DNA of 64,000 nucleotides from Peptococcaceae bacterium UBA5767 (GCA_002418765.1 DIET01000019.1:1-64000); one strand, 5' to 3'; positions 18,162 through 27,364 are shown, counted from the first letter of the stretch. Notes: generated from the letters alone by a model not told the origin. A program made the numbers and translations.

Positions 18162-18170
18162 TGCTATACT
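18162..18170 (+). promoter_or_regulatory. extended -10 promoter upstream of the rubredoxin-flavoprotein gene
   Basis: TGCTATACT (TG-n-TATACT), 30 nt before the ATG at 18201. No clear -35. Confidence 0.5.
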
Positions 18171-18200
18171 AAACAGACCAAATAGAAATGAGGTGACAAG

Positions 18201-18800
18201 ATGAAATTGTGGCGGTGTGACGTCTGCAATCATGTCTTCGAAGGGGATCTACCTCCAGAAACATGTCCCGTGTGCCAAGTGGGCAAGGAACATTTCAAGG
18301 AGGAAGAACCCAAGGAGCATAAACCCGTGAGCAACATGAAAAAAGCAACACGCAGCATGAGTTATGGGCTTTACGTCGTCTGTTCCAGATTAGGCGATAA
18401 ACTCAATGGTCAGGTATCCAATGCGGCCTTTCAGGTAACGACGAATCCAACGACGTTGGCGATTTCCGTCAACCAGAGCAATTTAACCCGGGAATGCATC
18501 GATGATACGGGGTTTTTTACGTTGAATATCCTGGGAACCACCAATCAGCGTTTGGTCAGACGTTTTGGTTTTCGCTCTGGACGAGAATTCGATAAGTTCA
18601 AGAATATGAAGTATGGATTGACTGACAATCAAATACCGTATCTGGAAGAGGCGGCGGGATGGATTGAATGCCGCATCATTCCGGATAAAACCATCGAAAT
18701 CGGAACACATAAAATTTATGTGGCCGATGTGCTCGATGGAGATTTACTTCAGGAACAGATGGAACCCATGACCTATGATTATTATAGAAAAAACAAATAA
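18201..18800 (+). CDS. flavin reductase-domain protein with N-terminal rubredoxin (Hrb-like)
   Basis: 199 aa. Residues 1-30 form a short rubredoxin-like zinc/iron knuckle (WRCDVC...ETCPVC), and residues 45-195 a flavin-reductase-like FMN-binding domain (MSYGLYVVCSRLGDK, QVSNAAFQVTTNPTT, FTLNILG). Proteins of this layout, such as high-molecular-weight rubredoxin, pass electrons from NADH to oxygen- or NO-detoxifying enzymes. GAGGTGA precedes the ATG. The rubrerythrin gene follows 15 nt downstream, supporting a joint oxidative-stress role. Confidence 0.9.
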   Translation: MKLWRCDVCNHVFEGDLPPETCPVCQVGKEHFKEEEPKEHKPVSNMKKATRSMSYGLYVVCSRLGDKLNGQVSNAAFQVTTNPTTLAISVNQSNLTRECIDDTGFFTLNILGTTNQRLVRRFGFRSGREFDKFKNMKYGLTDNQIPYLEEAAGWIECRIIPDKTIEIGTHKIYVADVLDGDLLQEQMEPMTYDYYRKNK

Positions 18801-18815
18801 CACCAGGAGGATGAA

Positions 18816-19355
18816 ATGGACGAAAGATTAAAAGGAACGCAAACAGAAAAGAACCTATGGGAAGCTTTTTCAGGTGAGTCACAGGCCACCAACAAGTACA
18901 CCTACTATGCCAGTCAAGCCAAAAAAGATGGTTTTGTACAGATTCAAAAGTACTTCGAAGAAACCGCCTTCAATGAACGTGAACATGCCAAGATTTGGTT
19001 CAAATTGGTACACGGAGTAAACAGCACCATTGACAATTTAAAGGACGCTGCTGCCGGAGAGAATTTTGAATGGACCGACATGTACAAAGGCTATGCCGAA
19101 ACAGCAAGACGCGAAGGTCTCGATGACATCGCCAAATTATTCGACGGTGTTGCTGCCGTAGAAAAGCATCATGAACAACGCTATCTGGATTTGTTAGAGA
19201 ATATTCAGAAGGATCGTGTATTTGTTCGAGAAGAAGAAAATGCCTGGATTTGCCAAAACTGTGGCAATATCCATTATGGAAAAGAAGCGCCAGAGTTGTG
19301 CCCCGTTTGCGATCATCCGCAAGCACATTACAAAATTTACACCAGAGACTATTAG
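18816..19355 (+). CDS. rbr: rubrerythrin
   Basis: 179 aa, standard length. The N-terminal ferritin-like di-iron domain carries Glu/His ligands in FSGESQATNKYTYYA, FNEREHAKIW, YAETARREG and VEKHHEQRY. The C-terminal rubredoxin domain has CQNCGNIHYGKEAPELCPVC. It reduces hydrogen peroxide using electrons from rubredoxin or NADH systems. Preceded by GGAGGATGAA and cotranscribed with the rubredoxin-flavoprotein; a terminator follows. No repressor-binding sequence was identified. Confidence 0.97.
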   Translation: MDERLKGTQTEKNLWEAFSGESQATNKYTYYASQAKKDGFVQIQKYFEETAFNEREHAKIWFKLVHGVNSTIDNLKDAAAGENFEWTDMYKGYAETARREGLDDIAKLFDGVAAVEKHHEQRYLDLLENIQKDRVFVREEENAWICQNCGNIHYGKEAPELCPVCDHPQAHYKIYTRDY

Positions 19356-19380
19356 ACAGGCATACACACACCATAAATAA

Positions 19381-19406
19381 GAGCGAATTCTTTATAGAAT
19401 TCGCTC
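19381..19406. terminator. bidirectional terminator between rbr and the GntR gene
   Basis: A 10-bp stem (GAGCGAATTC / GAATTCGCTC) with a 6-nt loop, followed by ATTTTTAT on the plus strand, between two converging genes. Confidence 0.85.
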
Positions 19407-19410
19407 ATTT

Positions 19411-20121
19411 TTATGGTGCTATGACAATAGAAAGATCAATAATATCCGGATGAAACGACAACTGACAAAAACAAACCGATTCATCTTTGTGGTCTTTGAA
19501 CACCTGATCCCAACTTTCAATGATATCATCCTGACTCCCAAAGGCCTCGGCCAATTCTGAATCCCTGCGTGATTTTATCCAGCTAATATGATAGGCAATA
19601 TCCTGGGTGACATATTCCTTAAGATAGTCAGCAAAGGGCATCTCCTTTTCATCTATTGAACTCTTGGTAAAATTATCCACGGGAATTTCAAAATAGGCAT
19701 AAATCACCAATTGGTCATTAAGATAATGCTTTCTTACCCAGGTATACACCTTTTTCCCTTCCGCTTCCGGCATACGCCGTAGCATCCGTTTAGAAGGTTC
19801 TTGAATCGCAATGTCCGTCGATTCAATATGCACCGTACCACTTTTTTCCAGCAACATACGAAAATCAGCATAATTGTCCATCCGAAACGAAAGACGGTTC
19901 ACCGAGGGAAAAGCCACCATTCCTTTACCGGGTATTTTTTTGATCACTTTTTCCAGAGCCAACTGGTTGATTGCTTCTCTAAGCGTCGATCTGGTGACAC
20001 CCAATTTCTCAACCAGAGATATTTCTGTTGGCAAACGATTTTTCCCCACTACCATTCGGTTGATAGCCAACAACAGTTGTTCCTTTACTTTCATATACAA
20101 AGGTATTTTTTTATCCATCAT
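19411..20121 (-). CDS. GntR/HutC-family transcriptional regulator
   Basis: 236 aa. The N-terminal winged helix (residues 1-70) includes IPLYMKVKEQLLLAI, LPTEISLVEKLGVTRSTLREAI and the wing KIPGKGMVAF. The C-terminal ligand region (about 80-230) is UTRA-like. It probably represses a nearby or distant operon in response to a small molecule; the effector is unknown. The start has only a weak site (ACAGG). An inverted repeat just upstream (20148-20167) may be its own operator. Confidence 0.88.
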   Translation of the reverse strand: MMDKKIPLYMKVKEQLLLAINRMVVGKNRLPTEISLVEKLGVTRSTLREAINQLALEKVIKKIPGKGMVAFPSVNRLSFRMDNYADFRMLLEKSGTVHIESTDIAIQEPSKRMLRRMPEAEGKKVYTWVRKHYLNDQLVIYAYFEIPVDNFTKSSIDEKEMPFADYLKEYVTQDIAYHISWIKSRRDSELAEAFGSQDDIIESWDQVFKDHKDESVCFCQLSFHPDIIDLSIVIAP

Positions 20122-20147
20122 AACCTGTCCATAATCCTATTCCACTA

Positions 20148-20167
20148 GGGTGAAAAATGGTTCACCC
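20148..20167. promoter_or_regulatory. inverted repeat, candidate GntR operator
   Basis: GGGTGAA and TTCACCC, 7-bp perfect arms with a 6-nt spacer, 27 nt upstream of the GntR start. Size and position fit an autoregulatory operator. Confidence 0.45.
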
Positions 20168-20266
20168 CATCAACGTAACTTGCCAGATGCAAAAGACTTT
20201 TGCTTACCAAAGAATTTATCTAGATTATAACATAAATATGTTTTCCGCTGCATCAGGCAATTCCGG

Positions 20267-20608
20267 TCATGTCTCATCTTCAATCCTGACCTGCATGTCT
20301 GGTTTTAAGGAAGGCAGCATGCCAGAAGGTGTTTCCAAAACATGCTTGGTTCCCTTGATGGAAAACAATAGTTTCCCCGGCAAAACATCCCGTATTTCTT
20401 GTAGGACCCGATTCGATTCATCCAAAAAAAATACGTCTAGGGCAAACCGCATCCCAAACGTATGAATACTAGAACAATGGTTTAGCAAGACAGCCTGAAC
20501 CATAGGTTCTTGATCAAACATATACCCCTTTAACCGACTCCAGAAAGTACGACAATCTTTGAGCGTGTATCGTGTTGTATCGGAAGGAATAACCAGTCTT
20601 TTTCCCAT
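20267..20608 (-). CDS. DUF192 family protein
   Basis: About 113 aa. The conserved pattern is present: TFWSRLKGYMFDQ, then CSSIHTFGMRFALDVFFLD, a central metal-like or ligand pocket, and LETPSGML. DUF192 proteins are small beta-rich proteins of unknown function; this one lacks a signal peptide. It is the last gene of the Tad pilus operon, overlapping or abutting tadC. Start: ATG 20608, or TTG 20617 only 3 nt from GGAGG. Confidence 0.85.
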   Translation of the reverse strand: MGKRLVIPSDTTRYTLKDCRTFWSRLKGYMFDQEPMVQAVLLNHCSSIHTFGMRFALDVFFLDESNRVLQEIRDVLPGKLLFSIKGTKHVLETPSGMLPSLKPDMQVRIEDET

Positions 20609-20609
20609 T

Positions 20610-21527
20610 TCAACCAAAAACCTCCAGAATTCGAATGGCAGCAGGACCCAGCAGAATCACAAAAATCGTAGGAAAAATAAAGAAAATGAGCGGAAATAGC
20701 ATCTTAACCGGAACCCTCATGGCCCGTTCCCTGAAGGCCTCTCTCAGCTGATCCCGGAGCATACCAGATTCAATTTTCATGATGCGTGCCAAACTCACAC
20801 CCAATGTTTCTGCCTGGATGATAGCCATAAATAAATTGCTTAATTCTTTCACTTTACAGCGTTTGGCCATGCTCATCATGGCATCCTTACGAGGAATCCC
20901 CATTTTCATTTCTTTCAAAGCCTGAGAAAACTCATCACGCAATGGCCCACTAACATTTTCCACGACCATGATCACGGACTCGGAAAAAGACAAACCTGCT
21001 TCCACGCAAAGGGTCAGCAAGTCCAATGAATAGGGCAGCGCTTTTAGAATTTCAGATTGTCTCTTCTTTGTTTTTGAACTGATGGTCACATCAAAAAACA
21101 CCTTTACGCCCAGCAACCAAACGATTACCAGAAGAAGAAAACGAAAAAATGACGGTTCTTCTCCCATGATCAAGAAAAAAAACAGCAACAACACGCCGAC
21201 AATACTAACCAGCACTTGGCGAAAAATCCACTTTTCGGGAGAAAAATCCGCAATCAAGCCAGCCGTTTCCAATCGTTCCGTCAAATTGGAAATCTTGCTG
21301 CCGGGCGTATATTTCTCATACAAGGAGGTAACTGCCTTAAAAGCCGGTAAAACAATCCTATCATACAAGGGTAGGGCATTTTCTGCATCGTCAATGTCAT
21401 CCCCATGACCTATGATCTCCTTGATTCTAGCTTGGATACGCATTTTCGGATCCCAAACGATGCGTAGCAAGGTAACACAAAATAACAATACCGCCACAAA
21501 CGTTGTGAGCGTCAAGATTGTGACCAC
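20610..21527 (-). CDS. tadC: Tad pilus inner-membrane platform protein TadC (T2SS F family)
   Basis: 305 aa with an N-terminal membrane helix, a second hydrophobic pair (about 105-150) and two C-terminal helices (about 275-300). The GspF/T2SSF domain includes LPYSLDLLTLCVEAGLSF, the conserved Glu/Ser pattern in ETLGVSLARIM and RERAMRVPVKMLFPL. It forms the assembly platform with TadB. The start is GTG with GGAGGTG upstream. It follows tadB by 15 nt. Confidence 0.93.
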   Translation of the reverse strand: MVTILTLTTFVAVLLFCVTLLRIVWDPKMRIQARIKEIIGHGDDIDDAENALPLYDRIVLPAFKAVTSLYEKYTPGSKISNLTERLETAGLIADFSPEKWIFRQVLVSIVGVLLLFFFLIMGEEPSFFRFLLLVIVWLLGVKVFFDVTISSKTKKRQSEILKALPYSLDLLTLCVEAGLSFSESVIMVVENVSGPLRDEFSQALKEMKMGIPRKDAMMSMAKRCKVKELSNLFMAIIQAETLGVSLARIMKIESGMLRDQLREAFRERAMRVPVKMLFPLIFFIFPTIFVILLGPAAIRILEVFG

Positions 21528-21542
21528 GAATGCTTCACCTCC

Positions 21543-22499
21543 TTACAAGGAATCGAGTTTGATAATTTTATTGATGATAAACATGCCTGTTGCCTGCCCC
21601 AATAGACCCGTACCCAACATAATTCTGCCCAGGGTTGTGGTAAACAAAACCATGATATGATCAGGATTGATCACATAGAGAATGATAGCCAGCGCCACCG
21701 GCAATAACAAAATAATCCCTGCCGAAAGCCTCCCCTGTGCTGTCAATGTTTTGAGTTCATTGTCCAGTTTCTGGCGTTCTCGAATGGTAGACCCAATACT
21801 ATCCAAAATTTCTGCCAAGTTGCCCCCTGTCTTTAATTGAATAAGGACAGCATTCACAAACAAGGCAAAATCCTTGGTATCGACGCGCGTTTTCGCATTG
21901 TTCAAGGCCGTTTGTACAGGGATACCCAAATTGATTTCCTTGATAATTCTATTGTACTCTCTCCGGATGGGGTTTTCTATTTCCGTGGCCACAATTCTCA
22001 TCGATTGCATCAAAGAGTGTCCTGCTTGAAGCGAACCGGAAATGATGCCAATCGAGTAATAAATCTGCTCACCCAACAGCTTTCTGTTCTTGTTCTTGCG
22101 CATGCGCACAATCAAATCCGGCGTGATGTACGATAGCAGCATCACCAGCAAAGACAACATGACATCTCGGCTGAGCAATAACGCCAAAAAGAACGTCAAC
22201 AGCAAGAGGATCTTCATCAACCGATATTCATCGGGTTTTAAAAAAACCTCGGCCCAATACAAATCATTGGCCAGCTTTTCCCCCCGATGCGCCGTTGCCT
22301 GGCTGGGGGCAAATCGGTTGCGGTACCATTGTCCCAAAAACGAGACATCCCAGCTTTTCCCTTCTGCAAACCTGGGTTGATTCCTTCCATAGAAATCCAA
22401 CCGACCAATGATTTTTTTTCGCTCCCGATAATCGGCATACAAAGCATATCCCAGGGAAAAGACAAAAAGAAACGTGGCGGCTACGATCAGATTTTTCAT
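21543..22499 (-). CDS. tadB: Tad pilus inner-membrane platform protein TadB (T2SS F family)
   Basis: 318 aa with an N-terminal helix (ATFLFVFSLGYALYA), two central helices around 95-130 and two C-terminal helices. The T2SSF domain shows IGIISGSLQAGHSLMQSMRIV and LKTGGNLAEILDSIGSTIRERQKL, both typical of TadB. It works with TadC and the CpaF/TadA ATPase. AAGGTGG lies before the ATG. It follows the ATPase gene by 15 nt. Confidence 0.93.
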   Translation of the reverse strand: MKNLIVAATFLFVFSLGYALYADYRERKKIIGRLDFYGRNQPRFAEGKSWDVSFLGQWYRNRFAPSQATAHRGEKLANDLYWAEVFLKPDEYRLMKILLLLTFFLALLLSRDVMLSLLVMLLSYITPDLIVRMRKNKNRKLLGEQIYYSIGIISGSLQAGHSLMQSMRIVATEIENPIRREYNRIIKEINLGIPVQTALNNAKTRVDTKDFALFVNAVLIQLKTGGNLAEILDSIGSTIRERQKLDNELKTLTAQGRLSAGIILLLPVALAIILYVINPDHIMVLFTTTLGRIMLGTGLLGQATGMFIINKIIKLDSL

Positions 22500-22514
22500 G
22501 GCTATCCACCTTTC

Positions 22515-23840
22515 TCAGGAAAATATTTCAGCAGGAAAATGTATGCCCTTTTCTTCTAATTTTCGTAAAAACAATGGCTTGACACCGCTGTAAACAAACT
22601 GTCCCTGTACTTTTCTAAAATTATCCAGTCCTTGCTGCTGAAATTTAAAAATATCCTGTAGGGTAATCACTTCCCCTTCCATACCCTGCACTTCTGTGAT
22701 ATGGGTAATCTTTCTTGTTCCATCCGATAAACGCGACTGGAAAATGATCAAATCGATCGTGGAAGAAATCTGTTCCTTCATCATACGAATGGGCAAATCC
22801 ATGCCACTCATCAGCACCATGGTCTCCAGACGAGAAAGCAAATCTCTTGGCGAATTGGCATGCAACGTGGTAATGGAGCCGTCATGACCCGTATTCATAG
22901 CCTGCAGCATATCGAGCGCTTCTCCGGTACGCACCTCACCGACAATGATACGGTCTGGTCTCATCCTCAAACTGTTACGGATAAGGTCACGTATGGTAAT
23001 CTCCCCTTTTCCTTCAATATTAGGAGGACGCACCTCCAAACGCACCAAATTCTCCATCTGCAATTTTAACTCAGCAGAGTCTTCAATCGTGACGATACGC
23101 TCATTTTTGGGGATATAATTGCTCAATACATTCAACGTGGTTGTTTTACCACTGCCGGTACCACCGGAAATAATGATATTCAGTCGGCCCTGGACACATT
23201 TTTCAATAAAGTTGGCCATTTTTGAGGTCATAGTATGGATATTGATCAGATCGTGAGCCGTCATGGGGTCATCTGGAAATTTCCGAATGGTCAGCGATGG
23301 TCCATCAATAGCCAAGGGTGGAATGATGGCATTGATCCTGGAACCATCTGGAAGACGTGCATCCACAAGAGGTGAGGAATCATCGATTCTCTTTCCAATT
23401 CCTTCCGCCATTTTTTTGATAATATGAAGCAAATGTCCATTGTCCTTGAACTTCACATTGGTCAGTTCAATCTTTCCTTCTTTTTCAATAAAAACATGGT
23501 CAAATGCATTGACCATAATTTCTGTAATATCATTATCATTGATCAAATAGGTAATAGGACCATAGCCAACGATTTCATCCATCAGCTCATCCACGATCCG
23601 TTGTTTGTCTTCTGCCTTGAAATGAGAATAATCACTGTCTATGACCACCAATATGGACTCGTGGATTCTCTTTTTGATACGATTGTTGGTATCCGTGATT
23701 TCACTAAAATCGATATCCAATTCATTGATGACCTGCATCTGAATTTTCAATTTGATATCGGCAAACGGATCCATGGTGTTTCTTAAATTTCCTTCCATTT
23801 CTTGCATGGAAGCTACTTTGAGCCGATCTCCTAATACCAT
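22515..23840 (-). CDS. cpaF: Tad pilus assembly ATPase CpaF/TadA
   Basis: 441 aa. The secretion ATPase domain contains Walker A SGGTGSGKTTTLN (about residue 217), an Asp box and Walker B (RPDRIIVGEVRTGEALDML), and a His box (GHDGSITTLHANS). It powers polymerisation of the Flp pilin. The start is supported by GGAGG 5 nt upstream. It lies 23 nt after the CpaE-like gene and directly before tadB. Confidence 0.95.
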   Translation of the reverse strand: MVLGDRLKVASMQEMEGNLRNTMDPFADIKLKIQMQVINELDIDFSEITDTNNRIKKRIHESILVVIDSDYSHFKAEDKQRIVDELMDEIVGYGPITYLINDNDITEIMVNAFDHVFIEKEGKIELTNVKFKDNGHLLHIIKKMAEGIGKRIDDSSPLVDARLPDGSRINAIIPPLAIDGPSLTIRKFPDDPMTAHDLINIHTMTSKMANFIEKCVQGRLNIIISGGTGSGKTTTLNVLSNYIPKNERIVTIEDSAELKLQMENLVRLEVRPPNIEGKGEITIRDLIRNSLRMRPDRIIVGEVRTGEALDMLQAMNTGHDGSITTLHANSPRDLLSRLETMVLMSGMDLPIRMMKEQISSTIDLIIFQSRLSDGTRKITHITEVQGMEGEVITLQDIFKFQQQGLDNFRKVQGQFVYSGVKPLFLRKLEEKGIHFPAEIFS

Positions 23841-23863
23841 GTCATCCTCCTGTTATCGTGTCA

Positions 23864-24604
23864 TTACCCCAATTTGATGATGTCTTTGCACATCTTTTCA
23901 ATCGATTTCGTGATTCTACTCTGCCGATAGCTCGTAGCCAGAGGCTTGCCCAAGTTGACTGAACGTCTCATGCGCATGATATCCTCAGGAATCTTGGCAA
24001 ATATCTTTTGGGTAAAGGCATCACGTACATCGGCCAGATTGATACCATAAAGCTTATTCACGCCATTAAGAACCAATTTCACCTTATCCTCTGTGTAACT
24101 TAGATTTTTCATCAGATCTAGTCCTACCTTGGTGTTCTTAAGGGCTAGAAAATCCATCGTGGTCATATACAAGATATAATCAGAATGATCTAAGATATAC
24201 AGAGACTTTTCCGTAAAATTGATAGCCAAATCAAAAATAATGTAATCGTAATATCCCATCTCCTGGTCAATGATTTTTTTCAGCATTTGCTCGTTGATCA
24301 ACTCATTGGACTCAGGTTTCTTCGGAGCAAAAAGAATCTTCATGTTTTCGTTGTACCCATACAAGTAAGGAAGAATATCCTGATGGGATTTATACTGGTT
24401 GTCGTCAATCATATCCATGATGTTTTTGGCTTCATGCTGATCGACCAGAGTACAAATATCTCCAAATTCAAAATCCGCATCCACCAACAACACCTTTTTC
24501 TTGAGCTTCTGGCTGAGCACAATGGCTGTATTCAGAGCCATCACGGATTTCCCTACGCCGCCTTTGGAACTGAAAAAACTGATCAATCTCGTTTTGATAT
24601 CCAT
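23864..24604 (-). CDS. CpaE-like ParA/MinD-family ATPase of the Tad locus
   Basis: 246 aa. A deviant Walker A (FSSKGGVGKSVMALN) starts near residue 10, with VLLVDADFEFGD and YYDYIIFDL as the ATPase motifs. Unlike classical CpaE it has no N-terminal receiver-like domain. It probably positions or licenses the Tad machine at the membrane. AGAGGT precedes the ATG. It is placed between cpaB and cpaF. Confidence 0.9.
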   Translation of the reverse strand: MDIKTRLISFFSSKGGVGKSVMALNTAIVLSQKLKKKVLLVDADFEFGDICTLVDQHEAKNIMDMIDDNQYKSHQDILPYLYGYNENMKILFAPKKPESNELINEQMLKKIIDQEMGYYDYIIFDLAINFTEKSLYILDHSDYILYMTTMDFLALKNTKVGLDLMKNLSYTEDKVKLVLNGVNKLYGINLADVRDAFTQKIFAKIPEDIMRMRRSVNLGKPLATSYRQSRITKSIEKMCKDIIKLG

Positions 24605-24623
24605 GCATTACCTCTTTTCTGTC

Positions 24624-25604
24624 CTATTCCAATACCGGCACTTTGATGCCTGTTCCAGAGATAATCAGATTGGCATCACCAATATTGTTTACTTCCTGCA
24701 GGAGAGTATAATTCTCTTCTGTTCCATAGAAATCCATACTGATGCTGCGAAGCGTATCTCCCGGTTGGACGGTGTAATATGTCGAGCGGGTGTAGGTATA
24801 ATTGCCTGAAACAATGACGTTGTCACTGGGTGGAGCAATGTCATACTGGGGAAAGAAATCCTTGATCATTCCCTGATCGTTCACAAACAAATCTTCCCAA
24901 ACAGCACCATCTGTTTCATAGATATTGTTGTCTTCCACGGGTCGAAGGGCGATTTTCAGGGCACCGTTCTTTTCCGCAAAATAGAGTTTTTCCATATCAA
25001 AAACAGGAATGGATAACGTGACAAAAATGCTTCCTGGCTCCACACTAGGATCAATGTCCCGAGAATCTTGCCGAAAAGCATTTTTGTTGATCGCCAAGAC
25101 TTCAATTTTCTGCAAAATGAGCTTGGCAATATTGGGTCTTATGACCCGGGTATCATCAGACAATTCCGCCAAATAGACCATGATATCAATGTAATCCCCT
25201 GTGCTGATAAAATTGGCCACACTGTCCTGAGGCGGCAAAACCAAAGTCACGGCCCGGTGATTGCCTTCCAAATTCATTTCTATAGCACTAGAATCAGCGG
25301 TTAAAATCCTCTGGTTGGAGATGGGCTCTCCCACCAAAATATGATCAATGGCATAAAATCCCACAATGTCTTCGTAGGAAACGATGGTGTCAGCGCGAAT
25401 CAGCGATACATCTACGGCTTCTGTGCCCAACATATCACGGGTAACCTTGGTCCCCGGTGCTATGGTCTGGACCGCCACTACAATCTCACTGACATCAACC
25501 AGTGATGCTTCTTCTTTCAGATCTTCTAGGTAACGAAACATCAGCGCCGATACGATTAGTGCCAAAGCCAGTGATATCACCAACATCAATTTTGCTATTT
25601 TCAT
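24624..25604 (-). CDS. cpaB: CpaB/RcpC pilus assembly protein with C-terminal LysM domain
   Basis: 326 aa. The N-terminal membrane helix is followed by a SAF domain (VVAVQTIAPGTKVTRDML, about 40-110) and the RcpC/CpaB region (VTLVLPPQDSVANFISTGDYID). The last 50 residues are a LysM repeat (YYTVQPGDTLRSISMDFYG...), which binds peptidoglycan glycans. The fusion would tether the Tad assembly complex to the wall of this Gram-positive cell. GGAGGACA precedes the ATG. Confidence 0.9.
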   Translation of the reverse strand: MKIAKLMLVISLALALIVSALMFRYLEDLKEEASLVDVSEIVVAVQTIAPGTKVTRDMLGTEAVDVSLIRADTIVSYEDIVGFYAIDHILVGEPISNQRILTADSSAIEMNLEGNHRAVTLVLPPQDSVANFISTGDYIDIMVYLAELSDDTRVIRPNIAKLILQKIEVLAINKNAFRQDSRDIDPSVEPGSIFVTLSIPVFDMEKLYFAEKNGALKIALRPVEDNNIYETDGAVWEDLFVNDQGMIKDFFPQYDIAPPSDNVIVSGNYTYTRSTYYTVQPGDTLRSISMDFYGTEENYTLLQEVNNIGDANLIISGTGIKVPVLE

Positions 25605-25622
25605 TGTGTCCTCCGTGAGCGT

Positions 25623-26576
25623 TTATTCATTGGCAACCAGGTTCATCGCATAAGGTCCTGAGGTATTGAGAGCCAGAGATTGATCGACCGTGCCATCAAG
25701 AATATAGCCCTTGATGAACCGGCAAGTGATTTCTTCGGTGCCTTTGTCGAAATTATCAATATACGCCAAGGCAAATCCAATCACATACACAGATTTTTTG
25801 TTGCTGTTTTCTGGATCAGTGACAATATTGCTAAAATCCACCACCGGCATGATCCAAACCCTGGGATCTAGTCCATCATACACATAGTCTGTCCAGTCTG
25901 TGGTATCAAAATTATCCGGCCAGTCATTGACATCTTTTTCCAACTTATTGGGTATGCTGGCCGCCACCCCATTTTGGGTTTCAATCAAGTCCCCGATAGA
26001 AATAGGCTCATCGTAGCCATTCAAAGCGAATTCGGGTATCTCACTAACCCCATTGCCAAGGCCAAGATATTGGTAGTACCCACTCGTTCCGTCTCCAACA
26101 CCCAAGCGCAATACCACGGTCTCACCTTGCTCATAGCCATAATTGTCTTCGCCTTCATTCTCTGCATTGTACGATATGCCAAAGGGACGAATACCCGTAA
26201 ACATACCCAACTGACCCACAACCACTTTGGCTTTGGCTCCCACCAAGGCAACTTCTCTACCAAAAATGCGAGCAAAGTACAAACCCACCTCTTCTTGGCC
26301 GATCAGTTCAATGCTATTGCCATCTATGATGATTTGCACATCCAAAGGATCTACATCGTTTAAACTCAAATATTGTGCGGCCACGTTTGTGGCGTTGCCG
26401 CCATCGGGCAATTCCATGGCGCCAGCCAATGCTGCCGCATCAAGAGAATTACTTAGATGTCTTTTTTCAGCATAAGCCAAACCAACATCGGTGACCATGG
26501 CTGCTGAACCCATAAGAAAGGTCATGCCCAGCACCACCATCACAAATACATTCCCTTTCCGATCCATCCATTTCAT
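25623..26576 (-). CDS. TadG-like Tad pilus protein (PF13400-type N-terminus)
   Basis: About 317 aa. The N-terminus has the TadG-type helix (GNVFVMVVLGMTFLMGSAAM) followed by DVGLAYAEKRHLSNSLDAAALAGAMEL, the family signature. The remaining 250 residues are an extracellular, acidic, Gly/Tyr-rich region of unknown fold. A minor pilin or assembly factor. Start: the fourth codon (ATG 26576) is better spaced from GGGGAG than ATG 26585. It lies between tadE and cpaB. Confidence 0.85.
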   Translation of the reverse strand: MKWMDRKGNVFVMVVLGMTFLMGSAAMVTDVGLAYAEKRHLSNSLDAAALAGAMELPDGGNATNVAAQYLSLNDVDPLDVQIIIDGNSIELIGQEEVGLYFARIFGREVALVGAKAKVVVGQLGMFTGIRPFGISYNAENEGEDNYGYEQGETVVLRLGVGDGTSGYYQYLGLGNGVSEIPEFALNGYDEPISIGDLIETQNGVAASIPNKLEKDVNDWPDNFDTTDWTDYVYDGLDPRVWIMPVVDFSNIVTDPENSNKKSVYVIGFALAYIDNFDKGTEEITCRFIKGYILDGTVDQSLALNTSGPYAMNLVANE

Positions 26577-26593
26577 CAGTCTCATCTCCCCTT

Positions 26594-26977
26594 CTATTCT
26601 ATTCTCATAATCGTTTCTGCATGCAAATCCAAAGTGCTTGACATGACATCTCCCAGAAACAAGCTCAACAGATGATGCTCATAATCTATTTCGACTGTAA
26701 TAGAGTCCCCTCGACCACGAATCGATTCATCGGGAGTAATGGTAATAATCATGTTGCTGGGATCTAGTGTTGGTGTCGATTGAAGCACCACTGCTTCAAT
26801 GTCGTCATCCAAGGCCCGAACTGCCCCTGTTCTTGCGCCTTCTCTTGATGCATGATTGATTTGTAAATAGGCATTGAAAATAAATCCAAATTCGAAGATG
26901 CCCACCAAAAGGAGAACCAGCACCGGCAAAACCAAAGCAAACTCCACCAAAGATTGCCCTTTCTCGTTCTTAAACAT
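26594..26977 (-). CDS. tadE: TadE-like pseudopilin
   Basis: About 127 aa. The TadE motif EKGQSLVEFALVLPVLVLLL (Glu at +5 of the hydrophobic helix) begins near residue 5, followed by FGFIFNAYLQINHASREGARTGAV. It is processed by the prepilin peptidase and needed for Flp pilus assembly. ATG 26977 is 10 nt from GAGGT; GTG 26989 overlaps the site. It follows flp after a 165-nt gap that holds a hairpin. Confidence 0.88.
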   Translation of the reverse strand: MFKNEKGQSLVEFALVLPVLVLLLVGIFEFGFIFNAYLQINHASREGARTGAVRALDDDIEAVVLQSTPTLDPSNMIITITPDESIRGRGDSITVEIDYEHHLLSLFLGDVMSSTLDLHAETIMRIE

Positions 26978-27002
26978 ATAGGATGACACCTCAAATCAAA
27001 AT

Positions 27003-27032
27003 GGCTCTAACCGCATTTCGACGATTAGAGCC
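27003..27032 (-). terminator. hairpin between flp and tadE, likely partial terminator
   Basis: An 8-bp stem (GGCTCTAA / TTAGAGCC) with a 14-nt loop and a minus-strand ATTTTGATTT tail. Read-through would let the abundant pilin be made in excess of the assembly machinery. Confidence 0.6.
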
Positions 27033-27142
27033 TTGTCCCTCAAAATAGATTCTGTCACGACGGACAGGATTTCCTATCTGATGCCGGCTTAATGGCCGAA
27101 GCAAAACATCATGACCTGGCCATGCACCAATGATTGTCCAAA

Positions 27143-27322
27143 CTACACCAGCTTATCGCCAATGTTATTAAACAAATCGCCCAGTTGGCCACCCATAAAG
27201 GTCAACGCCAAAATCACTGCCAAGGCGATCAGAATAATAATCAGAGCATACTCCACCATTCCCTGACCTTCACGTCTTTTTAAAGGATTTAATGAAATCA
27301 TTCCGAATAACATTTTTAACAT
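27143..27322 (-). CDS. flp: Flp-type major pilin
   Basis: 59 aa. Cleavage is expected after the Gly of REGQG, before MVEYALIIILIALAVI, with the Glu at +3 and adjacent Tyr typical of Flp pilins. The C-terminus is short (FNNIGDKLV). I set the start at ATG 27322: GGAGG is 8 nt upstream and the predicted promoter puts the transcription start near 27358, which excludes the longer frame starting at 27376. Confidence 0.93.
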   Translation of the reverse strand: MLKMLFGMISLNPLKRREGQGMVEYALIIILIALAVILALTFMGGQLGDLFNNIGDKLV

Positions 27323-27364
27323 TTTCCTAACCTCCGAATGTTTGTTTGCTTTGGCTCTGTCTAA

